Shown: positions 52,244 through 61,096 of the stretch, in pieces
How the letters are laid out: each line of letters opens with the position of its first letter
Numbering within the stretch: the first letter of the stretch is position 1
Source of the DNA: Janthinobacterium sp. GW456P
Lineage (GTDB): Bacteria > Pseudomonadota > Gammaproteobacteria > Burkholderiales > Burkholderiaceae_D
Length of the DNA: 64,000 bases
Assembly (NCBI RefSeq): GCF_002127655.1
Contig: NZ_NEHB01000002.1
Span: 105,672-169,671, forward strand
Direction: 5' to 3'
Notes under the pieces: model-generated
Database searches by the model: none
What the model was told of the DNA's origin: nothing
Seen by the model: only the letters and a program-made list of their open reading frames with translations
Translations under genes and position numbers: made by a program

Positions 52244-52278
52244 AACCCGCCCCTGCCTTGCGCAGCGGCGGGTTTTTT
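52244..52278 (+). terminator. Rho-independent terminator after the tRNA genes
   Basis: AACCCGCC and GGCGGGTT form an 8-bp stem followed by a T run. It ends the tRNA-Met transcript. Confidence 0.85.
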
Positions 52279-52369
52279 CATGTCCAGCCGCCGTGCATGC
52301 GGCCTGCGCGCAACATCAGCCCCATCCACATGCAATCGGGGATTGTGGCAATCCGCCGCTGGCGCTTAC

Positions 52370-52388
52370 AATGAGAATAATTCTCATT
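52370..52388. promoter_or_regulatory. Fur box at the sigma-factor promoter
   Basis: The 19-bp palindrome AATGAGAATAATTCTCATT resembles the Fur consensus. It overlaps a possible -10 element (TACAAT, 52367-52372) that has TTGTGG 18 bp upstream. Iron-replete Fur would therefore block the sigma-factor operon. Confidence 0.8.
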
Positions 52389-52405
52389 TATATTGTTCGC
52401 CGCCC

Positions 52406-52933
52406 ATGTCCGCCATTCAGCCCAGCCTGCAACAGCAAGTGCAGTCGCTCTACAGCGAGCATCACGGCTGGCTGCTCGGCTGGCTGCGCAAAAAACTCAG
52501 CTGCCCGCATGGCGCGGCCGATGTGGCGCAAGACACTTTCGTGCGCATCATCAGCTCGCGCGACGCGCTGTTCGGCATGCGCGAACCGCGCGCCTATCTG
52601 TCCACCACGGCGAAACGCTTGCTGCTCGACCGCGCGCGCCGGCAAGTGCTCGAACGCAGCTACCTGGCGGAACTGGCCCTGCTGGCCGACAGCCTGCCCG
52701 GCGCGCCGTCGCCGGACGAGGTCCTGATGGCCGTGCAGGCGCTCGAACAGATCGCCTCGGCGCTGGCCGGGGTGAGCGCCCGGGCGCGCGAGGCTTTTCT
52801 GCTGCATTACCTGGAAGAGCTGCCGCAGGCCGCCGTCGCCGCGCAGCTGAATGTCTCCACGCGCATGGTGCAGAAATACCTGGTACAAGCCTTGCTGGCC
52901 TGCCGCCACGCCTGCCCGGGCATGGCGGCATGA
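52406..52933 (+). CDS. ECF sigma factor, FecI-like
   Basis: The 175-residue protein has region 2 (AADVAQDTFVRIISSRDAL, then EPRAYLSTTAKRLLLDRARR) and region 4 (LSARAREAFLLHYLEELPQAAVAAQLNVSTRMVQKYL) typical of FecI-type iron-starvation sigma factors. It directs transcription of a TonB-dependent receptor gene when the receptor is occupied. The start is the ATG after the Fur box. A longer frame upstream has no sigma-like sequence. It overlaps the fecR-like gene by 4 bp (ATGA). Confidence 0.92.
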   Translation: MSAIQPSLQQQVQSLYSEHHGWLLGWLRKKLSCPHGAADVAQDTFVRIISSRDALFGMREPRAYLSTTAKRLLLDRARRQVLERSYLAELALLADSLPGAPSPDEVLMAVQALEQIASALAGVSARAREAFLLHYLEELPQAAVAAQLNVSTRMVQKYLVQALLACRHACPGMAA

Positions 52934-53928
52934 GCGGCGCGCGCACCGACGCGGCCGCCGAACAGGCCGCGCGCTGGATCGTGCGCCTGAGCGCGGACGA
53001 CCCGGCCGAGCGCGACTCCGCGCAGGCCGGCTACGCCGCATGGAAGGCGGCCGACCCGCTGCACGCGAACGCAGCCGCCGGCATGGAAAACCTGCTGGGG
53101 CAATTGCACGCCGTGCGCGAACCGGCCGGCGGCGACCATCGTCCCGCGCGCGCCGCCCTGAAGGCCATCAGGCCACGGCCACGACGCTTGCGCCAGCTGG
53201 CCGCCGCCAGCGCCGTGGCCGTGCTGGTGCTGGGCAGCGCCATGCTCGCCGGCGAGCGCCCCGCCTACCTGCTGGCCGACCTGCGCAGCCCCACGGGACA
53301 ATGGTCGACGCACACCCTGGCCGATGGCAGCCAGATCACCCTGGCCGGCGGCGGCGCCGTCAACGTGCATTTCAATAGGGGCGAACGGCATGTGGAACTG
53401 CTGCGTGGCGACATCCTCGTCGACGTGGCCAAGGATGCGCAGCGCCCCTTCATCGTCGACAGCGGCCAGGCGGCGATCCGCGCGCTGGGCACGCGTTTTA
53501 GCGTGCGCAGGGAAGACGGCGCCACCATCCTGAACATGCTGGAGTCAACAGTGTCGGCGCAAGTGCCGCGGCATCCGGCCGTCGTGGTACAGGCGGGCCA
53601 GCGCGCACGCATCACAAGCGACGGCGTCGGGCCACTGACAAACATCGATGCGGCCAGCCTGCAGGATGCCTGGCGCGCGCACCAGTTGGTGGTCGATGAC
53701 CAGCCGCTGGCCGAGGTGCTCGACGAACTGGCGCGCCACCGCCCCGGCCAGCTGCGCTACGACCGCGCGCAGATCGCGCACATCCGCGTGGCGGCCGTGC
53801 TGCCGCTGGACGATACGGACAAGGCGCTGCAGCTATTGATCGACAATTTCCCGCAGCTGCGCATCCGCATGCTGACGCGCTACCTGGTGATGGTCGACGC
53901 GCCCGCCAGCGGCCCCGCAAAAAAATAA
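52930..53928 (+). CDS. FecR-like anti-sigma factor
   Basis: The 332-residue protein has a cytosolic DUF4880 domain (AAEQAARWIVRLSADDPAERDSAQAGYAAWKAADPLHANA) and a single membrane helix near residue 95-112 (AVAVLVLGSAMLAG). A periplasmic FecR domain contains GQWSTHTLADGSQITLAGGGAVNVHFNRGERHVELLRGDILVDVA. The C-terminal part (VDDQPLAEVLDELARHRPG) resembles an STN-like domain that contacts the receptor. It holds the sigma factor until the receptor binds ligand. The gene overlaps the sigma gene by 4 bp. Confidence 0.92.
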   Translation: MSGARTDAAAEQAARWIVRLSADDPAERDSAQAGYAAWKAADPLHANAAAGMENLLGQLHAVREPAGGDHRPARAALKAIRPRPRRLRQLAAASAVAVLVLGSAMLAGERPAYLLADLRSPTGQWSTHTLADGSQITLAGGGAVNVHFNRGERHVELLRGDILVDVAKDAQRPFIVDSGQAAIRALGTRFSVRREDGATILNMLESTVSAQVPRHPAVVVQAGQRARITSDGVGPLTNIDAASLQDAWRAHQLVVDDQPLAEVLDELARHRPGQLRYDRAQIAHIRVAAVLPLDDTDKALQLLIDNFPQLRIRMLTRYLVMVDAPASGPAKK

Positions 53929-54011
53929 ATAAAAATAATTGGCATTCGCAGTTCCACTTTGCGCATCTCGCGCGTCAAGGCAGCTGAGATCAATCAAAAA
54001 AGGCTGTCACC

Positions 54012-56492
54012 ATGTACGTTCAAGTCGTTGCCGCTTCCTCCCCGCATACCCTGCGCACGCGTTTGCGCCCGCTGGCCCTGGCCGCCCTGCTGCTGGCCGG
54101 CGCCGGCATGCACGTCCAGGCCCTCGCCCAGGCCCATCCGGCCACCGCCAGCTACAGCATCCCCGCCGGCCCGCTGGCCGGTGCCCTGAACCGCTATGCG
54201 CAGCAGGCGGGCGTGTCCATCGTCATCGATGCCGCCAGGGTGCAGGGCTTGCAGAGCCCAGGCCTGCAGGGCAGCTACGCCCTCGATGACGGCTTTGCCG
54301 CGCTGCTGCGCGGCAGCGGCTATGCCATCGGCAAGACGTCCACCGGCTACGTGCTGGTGGCCGCGCCGGCGCCCGCGCCCACGGCCGCCGCGGCATCCGC
54401 CTCTGCTGGCGAACGCACGATGCCGTCGATTACCATCGTCGGCCAGTCCGAACAAGGCGCCACGACGGAAGGCAGCGGCTCCTACACGGCGCGCAAGCTC
54501 ACCATCGGCAAGGGCGAGCAGTCGATGAAGGAGATTCCGCAATCGGTCAGCGTGCTGACGCGCCAGCGCCTGGACGACCAGGGCATCACGGACTTGCGTG
54601 AAGCCGTCAACAACGTCACCGGCGTGGTGGGCGTGCATGGCGTGGGCCCGGGCGTGGTGATCACGGCGCGCGGCTTCCAGATCGATCAATGGCAGTACGA
54701 TGGCGTGCCGATCGACCGCAACACCTATGCGCTGGGGAACTGGGGCCAGGAAAACATGGTCATCTACGACCGCCTGGAAGTGCTGCGCGGCGCCTCCGGC
54801 ATGCTGGTCGGCACGGGCAGCCCCGGCGGCTCCGTCAACCTGGTGCGCAAGCGCCCGCTGGCCACGCGCGCGATCACGCTGACAGGGCGCGCCGGCTCCT
54901 GGGACCACTACGGCGTCCAGGCCGACATCAGCGCGCCCCTGAATGCGGCAGGCACGCTGCGCGGGCGCGCCATCGTCGACGAGGACGACAGCCACTCCTT
55001 CATCGACCAGGTGTGGAGCAAGAACCGCACCCTGTACGCGGCGCTCGACTACGACCTGGCGCCAGCCACCACCGTGGGCCTGGCCGCCAGCCATGTCAAG
55101 GCCCACGGCCGCCCCACCTTCATCGGCCTGCCCCGCTACGCGGATGGCAGCGAACTGCCGCTGCCGCGCTCCACCTTCACGGGCGCCGACTGGAACCGCA
55201 GCCTGGTGGAACAGAGCACCGTCTATCTGGACCTGGAACACCATTTCAACACGCAATGGAGCCTGAAGGCTTCGGCGCTGGGGATGAATGAAAGCACCAG
55301 CTCCACGCACCAGCGCACGGCGTTCGCCATCAAGCCCGATGGCAGCGGCGCGCGCTATGGCGATTTTTCCACCGATTTCGACAACCGCAAGCGCGGCATC
55401 GACGCCTTCGCACGCGGCAAATTCGACGGCATGGGCATCGCGCAGGAAATCGTCGTCGGCGCCAGCTATGTCAGCATGACGTCGAACGACCGCTATGCGC
55501 GCGCGTGGGAGACGGGCGCCGACATCTTCAACATCAAGCACAATCGGCCGTGGCAGGATTTCGACACCATCGCCGCGCGCCCGGCGGGCGTGACCAGCTA
55601 CAGCACCTACGACATGCGCCAGAAAGGCCTGTACGCCACCTGGAATGGCCAGTTGACGGGCAATCTGAAAGCCCTGCTGGGCGGACGCTTCAGCTGGTAC
55701 GACTTCCTGTATGCCACGCCGGACGGCTACCGCGACGCCACCCGCACCACGGCCAAATTCACGCCATCGGTGGGCCTGCTGTATGCGTTGAACCCGCAAT
55801 GGTCGCTGTATGGCAGCTATGCGGACATCTTCACGCCGCAGACGAACCACGACGTGGCGGGCCGGACCCTCAAGCCTATCACGGGCAGCAACTACGAGGC
55901 CGGCATCAAGGGGGAACTGCTGGACGGCAAGGTCAACACCGCGCTGGCCGTGTTCCGCTATGAGCACAAGGACCGCGCCGTCACCGACTACGCTGCCGGC
56001 TTCGCCTGCGACGGCTGGTACTGCTCGCGCGCCTCGGGCAAGGTGCGCAGCCAGGGCCTGGAAGCGGAAGCATCGGGCGAAGTGGCGCGCGGCCTGCAGC
56101 TGTCGGCCGGCTACGCCTACACGACGACGACCTACCTCGACGATCCGGACAACAAGGGCCAGGTCTTTTCCACCTGGACGCCAAAGCACATGCTGCGCCT
56201 TTGGTCCAGCTATACCCTGCCCGGTGCATGGGACAAGTTCAGCGTGGGCGCCGGCGCCAGCCTGCAAAGCCATACGCTCGATACCGAGCGCACCTTCAAG
56301 GTGGCCGGCTTCTCGATCTGGAGTGCGCGCCTGGGCTGGCAAGCCACGCCGCAAGTGGCCCTGTCGGTCAACGTCAACAATCTGTTCGACAAGCGCTACA
56401 TCATCCCTTCCTACAACACCACCGGGTCGAACAACTATTATGGCGACCCGCGCAACGTGCAGTTCACCCTGAAGTACACGCCGAAGTGGTAA
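54012..56492 (+). CDS. TonB-dependent siderophore receptor with N-terminal signalling (STN) domain
   Basis: The 826-residue outer-membrane protein has a signal peptide (to about ALAQA, residue 40), an STN domain (about residues 45-118, ASYSIPAGPLAGALNRYAQQAGVSIV) and a plug domain (SMKEIPQSVSVLTRQRLDDQ, VVITARGFQIDQWQYDGVPID). A 22-strand barrel follows and ends in a C-terminal aromatic residue (TLKYTPKW). The STN domain means that it signals to the FecI/FecR-like pair encoded just upstream. The layout is that of a ferric-siderophore (FpvA/FoxA/FhuE-like) receptor; the siderophore is not predictable. Confidence 0.93.
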   Translation: MYVQVVAASSPHTLRTRLRPLALAALLLAGAGMHVQALAQAHPATASYSIPAGPLAGALNRYAQQAGVSIVIDAARVQGLQSPGLQGSYALDDGFAALLRGSGYAIGKTSTGYVLVAAPAPAPTAAAASASAGERTMPSITIVGQSEQGATTEGSGSYTARKLTIGKGEQSMKEIPQSVSVLTRQRLDDQGITDLREAVNNVTGVVGVHGVGPGVVITARGFQIDQWQYDGVPIDRNTYALGNWGQENMVIYDRLEVLRGASGMLVGTGSPGGSVNLVRKRPLATRAITLTGRAGSWDHYGVQADISAPLNAAGTLRGRAIVDEDDSHSFIDQVWSKNRTLYAALDYDLAPATTVGLAASHVKAHGRPTFIGLPRYADGSELPLPRSTFTGADWNRSLVEQSTVYLDLEHHFNTQWSLKASALGMNESTSSTHQRTAFAIKPDGSGARYGDFSTDFDNRKRGIDAFARGKFDGMGIAQEIVVGASYVSMTSNDRYARAWETGADIFNIKHNRPWQDFDTIAARPAGVTSYSTYDMRQKGLYATWNGQLTGNLKALLGGRFSWYDFLYATPDGYRDATRTTAKFTPSVGLLYALNPQWSLYGSYADIFTPQTNHDVAGRTLKPITGSNYEAGIKGELLDGKVNTALAVFRYEHKDRAVTDYAAGFACDGWYCSRASGKVRSQGLEAEASGEVARGLQLSAGYAYTTTTYLDDPDNKGQVFSTWTPKHMLRLWSSYTLPGAWDKFSVGAGASLQSHTLDTERTFKVAGFSIWSARLGWQATPQVALSVNVNNLFDKRYIIPSYNTTGSNNYYGDPRNVQFTLKYTPKW

Positions 56493-56641
56493 GGCGATTG
56501 AGAAGCTGAGCACCGGCACGATGGCCAAGGCGCGGGACTGGCATTCAGTTCGCGCCGCGGCCGGGATTTTCGGCTAAGATGATGGCGCGGCGTTGCGCCG
56601 CACCGCATCGTGCATCAGCCTCTCAATCATCTACACCGTCA

Positions 56642-57661
56642 ATGGAACAAAAAGACAAGTCCTGGGTCACTTCGGTCGACGTCGCCAAACGGGCCGGCGT
56701 CTCGCGCTCCGCCGTCTCGCGCACGTTCACGCCCGGCGCCAGCGTGGCGCCCGAAACGCGGGCCCGCGTGATGGAAGCGGCGCAGTCGCTGGGCTACCAG
56801 GTCAACATCCTGGCGCGCAGCATGAACCAGGGCCAGAGCAATCTGGTGGGCGTCGTCATCACGGGCTTCACGGACCCGTTCCGCGTGGCCCTGCTGGGCG
56901 AAGTCACGCGCAGCCTGAGCGAACATGCGCTGGTGCCGCTGCTGATGAATGCGGAAGATCCCGAGCGCCTCAGCGAATTGCTGCGCATCCTCCTCAGCTA
57001 CAAGATTTCCGGCGTCATCATGACGTCCGGCTCGCCGCCGTCCGCCGTGGCGACGGAATACCTGCAGCGGCAAGTACCGGTGGCCATGATCAACCGTGCG
57101 CGCGACCTGAAAGGCGTGGACGTGGTCAACAGCGACAACCGCCATGGCGGCGAACTCGCGGCCAGCACCCTGCTCGACAGCGGCGCCAAACGGCTGGCTT
57201 TCGTCAACACGCGCGCCAGCAGTTTCAGCGGCATCGCGCGCGGCAAGGCCTTCCTCGACCATCTGGCGCCGGCCGTGGCGAAGAAGCGCTGCACGGCCGG
57301 CGAATACCTGGCCGACGCCATCGGCTACCAGGCGGGCCAGGAAGCGGCCGACGCCCTGCTCGCCTCGGGCAAGCTGCCCGACGGCGTCTTTTGCGCCACC
57401 GACCTGATCGCCTGCGGCTTCATCGACGCGGCCCGCAGCAAGTACGGCATCGACGTGCCGGCACAATTGCAGGTCATCGGCTTCGACGACATTCCCATGG
57501 CATCGCTCGATGCCTACCGGCTGACCACCATCCGCCAGGATGCGGGCGAACTGGCGCGCCGCGCCGTCAAGAGCCTGGTCGAGCGCATGGAAAAATTTGC
57601 CATGCCGGGCCGCCTGAAGGAAGTCCCCGTCACCCTGGTGCGGCGCGGCACGACGCGCTAA
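56642..57661 (+). CDS. LacI-family transcriptional regulator
   Basis: The 339-residue protein has an N-terminal LacI helix-turn-helix (VTSVDVAKRAGVSRSAVSRTFTPGASVAPETRARVMEAAQSLGY) and a periplasmic-binding-protein-like effector domain (LVGVVITGFTDPF, then VDVVNSDNRHGGELAASTLLDSGAKRLAFV and LQVIGFDDIPMASLDAYRLTTIRQD). The start MEQKDKSWVTS is preceded by a stretch with no HTH similarity. A 29-bp near-palindrome lies 136 bp downstream over the promoter of the next gene. It probably represses the phosphatase operon in response to a sugar-like or inositol-like effector. Confidence 0.9.
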   Translation: MEQKDKSWVTSVDVAKRAGVSRSAVSRTFTPGASVAPETRARVMEAAQSLGYQVNILARSMNQGQSNLVGVVITGFTDPFRVALLGEVTRSLSEHALVPLLMNAEDPERLSELLRILLSYKISGVIMTSGSPPSAVATEYLQRQVPVAMINRARDLKGVDVVNSDNRHGGELAASTLLDSGAKRLAFVNTRASSFSGIARGKAFLDHLAPAVAKKRCTAGEYLADAIGYQAGQEAADALLASGKLPDGVFCATDLIACGFIDAARSKYGIDVPAQLQVIGFDDIPMASLDAYRLTTIRQDAGELARRAVKSLVERMEKFAMPGRLKEVPVTLVRRGTTR

Positions 57662-57767
57662 GCGATTCAATACGGCAGATGGCGCAACGCTGTCTGCCCG
57701 CCGCCACCGCCCCGCATCGCCCGCCGTTCCCCGTTTTCCACACTTTTTCATCCTCCGCCTGTACTTG

Positions 57768-57796
57768 TTGACATCAAAAAAAATCCGGGTTACTGT
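57768..57796 (+). promoter_or_regulatory. Promoter of the phosphoesterase/phosphatase locus
   Basis: TTGACA (57768-57773) and TACTGT (57791-57796) are 17 bp apart. A start near 57803 falls inside the operator-like palindrome at 57797-57825. Confidence 0.65.
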
Positions 57797-57825
57797 TTGC
57801 ACACGTGTACTGCACACGTGTGCAA
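57797..57825. promoter_or_regulatory. 29-bp near-perfect palindrome, probable LacI-family operator
   Basis: The left arm reads TTGCACACGTGTAC and the right arm is its inverse apart from one mismatch, around a single central T. It contains two offset GCACACGTGT elements. It directly follows the -10 element of the promoter at 57768-57796, where bound repressor would block transcription. The LacI-type gene ends 136 bp upstream. Confidence 0.75.
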
Positions 57826-57901
57826 TTTCTTCAAAATGCCTGTTCTGGCCACACCACTAAAAAAAGCGCCCCGTCCACGGAGGCGTATCAAGGAGACCGT
57901 T

Positions 57902-59302
57902 ATGTTGAACCACGTTCTAAGAATCGCCCTGTTCGGCGCCGGGGCCATCGGCCTGGCGGCCTGCACCACCCCCGCCGGCATGCAGCACAATACGGCTGCC
58001 AGTGCCGCCGCCGATCCGAAGCTGGCGAAGATCGGCCAGATCGTCGTCGTGTACATGGAAAACCGCAGCTTCGACCACCTGTTCGGCACCTTTCCCGGCG
58101 CCGACGGCATCGCCAATGGCCGCTCGCCGGACACCACCACGCAGACCGGCCCCGACGGCAAGCCGTATGCCATGCTGCCTGCCGTGGCGCTCGACAAGGG
58201 CGGCCTGGACCAGCGCTTCAAGGGCGACATCGCCAACGCGCCCTTCCATATGGAGCCGAGCGTGTCGCTGGGCGACAAGACGGCCAGTCCCGTGCACGCG
58301 TTCTGGACGCACAAGCGCCAGATCAACGACGGCAAGAACGACCGCTTCGTCGTCGAGGGCAATACGGGCGCCCTGCCCATGGGCTATTTCGACGGCAGCA
58401 AGCTCAAACTGTGGGCCTTGGCGCAGCGCTACACCCTGGCCGACCGCTTCTTCCAGTCCGCCTACGGCGGCTCCTTCCTCAACCACATGTGGCTGACCTG
58501 CGCCTGCACACCCGTGTTCCCGAACGCGCCCAAGTCCATCGTCGCCCAGGATGAACGCGGCACGGGCCACAAGAAGGGCGAGGAAGCCGAAGTGACGCAG
58601 GACGGCTACGCCGTCAACACCATGCAGGGCCCGCTGCTGTTCGATCCGACCAAGAAACAGACCTTCCTGCCGCCGCAAACCATGCCCACCATCGGCGACC
58701 GCCTGACGGACAAGGGTATCTCGTGGGTCTATTATGCGGACGGCTACGACATCGCCGTCGCCTCGACCAAGTCGGGCAAGAAGGCCGACGACTTCTCGTA
58801 TCACCACCAGCCGTTCACCTACTTCAAGCGCTTCATCGACAGCCCGCAGCAGCGCGCCACGCACCTGAAGGACCGCTCCGACATGATCGCCGACGTCCAG
58901 GCGGGCAAGCTGCCGCCCGTCTCGTTCTACAAGCCCATGGGCAAGAAGAACATGCATCCGGGGATGGACAAATCGAGCGTGGCGGCAGGCGACGACGAGG
59001 GCGTCGCCATCATCAACGCCATCATGGAAGGCCCGCAATGGAAGGATACCGTCATCATCGTCACCACCGATGAAAACGGCGGTTTCTGGGACCACGTGGC
59101 ACCGCCCAAAGGCGATCGCTTCGGCCCGGCCACGCGCATTCCCGCCCTCGTCATCTCGCCGTTCAGCGAAGGCGGCCATATCGACCATACCGAATATGAA
59201 ACCGTGTCGATCCTCAAGTTCATCGAGGAACGCCATGGCTTGGCGCCATTGAGCGAGCGCGATGCGCGCGCCAACAGCCTGGCCAAGGCCCTCAAGCTGT
59301 AA
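57902..59302 (+). CDS. Phospholipase C/acid phosphatase-family phosphoesterase, lipoprotein
   Basis: The 466-residue protein has a lipoprotein signal (MLNHVLRIALFGAGAIGLAACTTPAG, lipobox LAAC). Its alkaline-phosphatase-superfamily phosphoesterase domain includes VVVYMENRSFDHLFGTFPGADG, GSFLNHMWLTCACTP, IIVTTDENGGFWDHVAPPKGDRFGPATRIPALVISPF and HTEYETVSILKFIEERHGL. This is the AcpA/phosphatidylcholine-specific phospholipase C group, which cleaves phosphate esters outside the cytosol. AAGGAG precedes the ATG. It is the first gene after the LacI-family operator and is followed by two histidine acid phosphatase genes, suggesting a shared role in phosphate release. Confidence 0.9.
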   Translation: MLNHVLRIALFGAGAIGLAACTTPAGMQHNTAASAAADPKLAKIGQIVVVYMENRSFDHLFGTFPGADGIANGRSPDTTTQTGPDGKPYAMLPAVALDKGGLDQRFKGDIANAPFHMEPSVSLGDKTASPVHAFWTHKRQINDGKNDRFVVEGNTGALPMGYFDGSKLKLWALAQRYTLADRFFQSAYGGSFLNHMWLTCACTPVFPNAPKSIVAQDERGTGHKKGEEAEVTQDGYAVNTMQGPLLFDPTKKQTFLPPQTMPTIGDRLTDKGISWVYYADGYDIAVASTKSGKKADDFSYHHQPFTYFKRFIDSPQQRATHLKDRSDMIADVQAGKLPPVSFYKPMGKKNMHPGMDKSSVAAGDDEGVAIINAIMEGPQWKDTVIIVTTDENGGFWDHVAPPKGDRFGPATRIPALVISPFSEGGHIDHTEYETVSILKFIEERHGLAPLSERDARANSLAKALKL

Positions 59303-59381
59303 CACCCCCCTCCTGCCTGTCTACCCTGGGTGCGCCGTCCTGCGCGGCGCGCCCGGGCAACTCACATCCAAAGGAAACGCC

Positions 59382-61004
59382 ATGCTGCACGCACGCCATC
59401 TTCCCCTGTCCATCCTGATGCTCTCCCTGGCCGCCTGTGGCGGCGGCGAGACAACGCCGCCGGTAACGCCCCCTGTCACGCCGCCGGTGACGCCCCCTGT
59501 GACGCCGCCGCCCGCCACCTACTACCAGACCAAGACGCCGTACACGCCGCAGCAGGAGGCGGCCACGTATGAAGCCGCGCCGGCCGGCTACGCGCCCGTG
59601 TTCACCGAACTGGTGGCGCGCCACGGTTCACGCGGCCTGTCGAGCATGAAGTACGATGCCGCCTTCTACAATGTCTGGCAAAGAGCCGCCGCCGACGATG
59701 CGCTCACGCCGCTGGGGCAAAAGCTGGGCGCCGACATCCTGAAACTGATGAAGGCCAACGCGCTGCTCGGCTATGGCGTGGACGGCATCACGGCGCCCGG
59801 CTACGGCAACCTGTCGCAGACGGGCATCAATGAGCACAAGCAGCTGGCCGTGCGCATGCTGGCGCGCCTGCCCGCCCTGTTCACGCAACTGGGCGCGAGC
59901 GCCGCCAGCGCGCCGCGCCAGATCGTCACCGTCAGTTCCGGCGTGGACCGCGCCAAGGACAGCGCCGCATATTTTGCGCAGTCGCTGGCCGCCACGGCAC
60001 CAAACGTCGCGCCGCTGATCACCCTGCCGCCCGCGCCCGCCGGCTACCCGGCCGGCAAGCCCGTGGCGCAGCCAAATGGCACCAACCGCTTCCTGCTGTA
60101 TGCACACAAGCTGGTGCCGAAGACGGACCTGGTCACCGATGCCCTCGATGGCTACTACCAGACCTACCAGGACAGCCAGGCCTACCAGAACTACCTGAAA
60201 AGCCCCGACTTCCTGGCTAAATACACGGCCATTGATACTGACGCCACGGCGCGCGCCCTGGGGCGTGAAGTGCTGGAACGACTGTTCACCAAGGCGTTTG
60301 TCGACAAGATCGACAACGGCACCTACAGCTTCGCCAATACGGGCACTTACAGCTTCACCAGCGACGACGGCAAGTTCACCAACACTGTCACTGGCGACGG
60401 CGAGACCACCATCAAGGGCCTGGCCGACGCAGCTTCCGTGCTGTACAACCTGTACGCCATCATGGCCGGCATGACGAACGAGGTCAAAGCCGACTTCGTG
60501 CAGTACATGCCGTCGGACGCGGCCAAGTACCAGGCCTTCGTGCAGGATTACCAGGATTTTTACAACAAGGGTCCCGGCACCACGGAAAGCGCCGGCGTCA
60601 CCTGGAACTACGTGCGCGCGCTGCGCGAAGACTTTTTCACGGAAGTGGACGCCATCGCGCGCGGCGACCTGTCGCACGGCGCCAAGCTGCGTTTCACGCA
60701 TGCGGAAGCCATCATCCCGCTGGCCACGGCCATGGGCCTGAAGACCGTCGTCGGCGCGCTGCCGGCGGCGCAGACCTACAGCTATGACAACAGCAGCTGG
60801 CGCGGCCTGTACGTGGCACCGATGGCGGCCAACATGCAGTGGGACGTGTATCGCGACGCCAGCGGCAATGTGCTGGTCAAGCTGCTGTACAACGAAAAGG
60901 AAACCGACTTCCAGGCCGCCTGCGATGGCGCGCGCTTTGCGGCCGGCAGCCATTTCTACGTGTATGCAAAGCTGAAGTCCTGCTACGGCCACGTGGCGCA
61001 GTAG
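59382..61004 (+). CDS. Histidine-type acid phosphatase (MINPP/phytase-like), lipoprotein
   Basis: The 540-residue protein has a lipoprotein signal (MLHARHLPLSILMLSLAACGGG), a short linker of four PVTPP repeats and then the histidine acid phosphatase domain. The active-site motif is VARHGSRGL, and the downstream proton-donor motif is FTHAEAIIPL (HAE instead of the HD of E. coli AppA). HAE is the signature of multiple inositol polyphosphate phosphatases, so phytate or another inositol phosphate is a plausible substrate. AAGGAA precedes the ATG. It is followed by a paralogue at 61097-62671. Confidence 0.88.
   Translation: MLHARHLPLSILMLSLAACGGGETTPPVTPPVTPPVTPPVTPPPATYYQTKTPYTPQQEAATYEAAPAGYAPVFTELVARHGSRGLSSMKYDAAFYNVWQRAAADDALTPLGQKLGADILKLMKANALLGYGVDGITAPGYGNLSQTGINEHKQLAVRMLARLPALFTQLGASAASAPRQIVTVSSGVDRAKDSAAYFAQSLAATAPNVAPLITLPPAPAGYPAGKPVAQPNGTNRFLLYAHKLVPKTDLVTDALDGYYQTYQDSQAYQNYLKSPDFLAKYTAIDTDATARALGREVLERLFTKAFVDKIDNGTYSFANTGTYSFTSDDGKFTNTVTGDGETTIKGLADAASVLYNLYAIMAGMTNEVKADFVQYMPSDAAKYQAFVQDYQDFYNKGPGTTESAGVTWNYVRALREDFFTEVDAIARGDLSHGAKLRFTHAEAIIPLATAMGLKTVVGALPAAQTYSYDNSSWRGLYVAPMAANMQWDVYRDASGNVLVKLLYNEKETDFQAACDGARFAAGSHFYVYAKLKSCYGHVAQ
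59457..59514 (+). repeat. In-frame PVTPP coding repeat
   Basis: Four 12-15-bp units (ACGCCGCCGGT / ACGCCCCCTGT alternating) encode the Pro/Val/Thr linker between lipid anchor and catalytic domain. Linker length could vary between strains by slippage. Confidence 0.7.
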
Positions 61005-61096
61005 GCGGGAAGCGTGGGCGGGCCGGCTCCAGCCGTGCCCGCTTGATTGACGTTTGATGCTAGGCTGGCGCCTGGATCATCACGTCACGGAATCCC

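Noticed and set aside
53994..56528. Minus-strand open frame of more than 800 codons opposite the TonB receptor
   Set aside because: It lacks domains, has biased composition (Arg, Ala, Val, His), and mirrors a clear receptor gene. It is an antisense shadow.
59457..59514. CRISPR or satellite array
   Set aside because: The short repeat is in frame and encodes a Pro/Val/Thr linker within a signal-bearing phosphatase.
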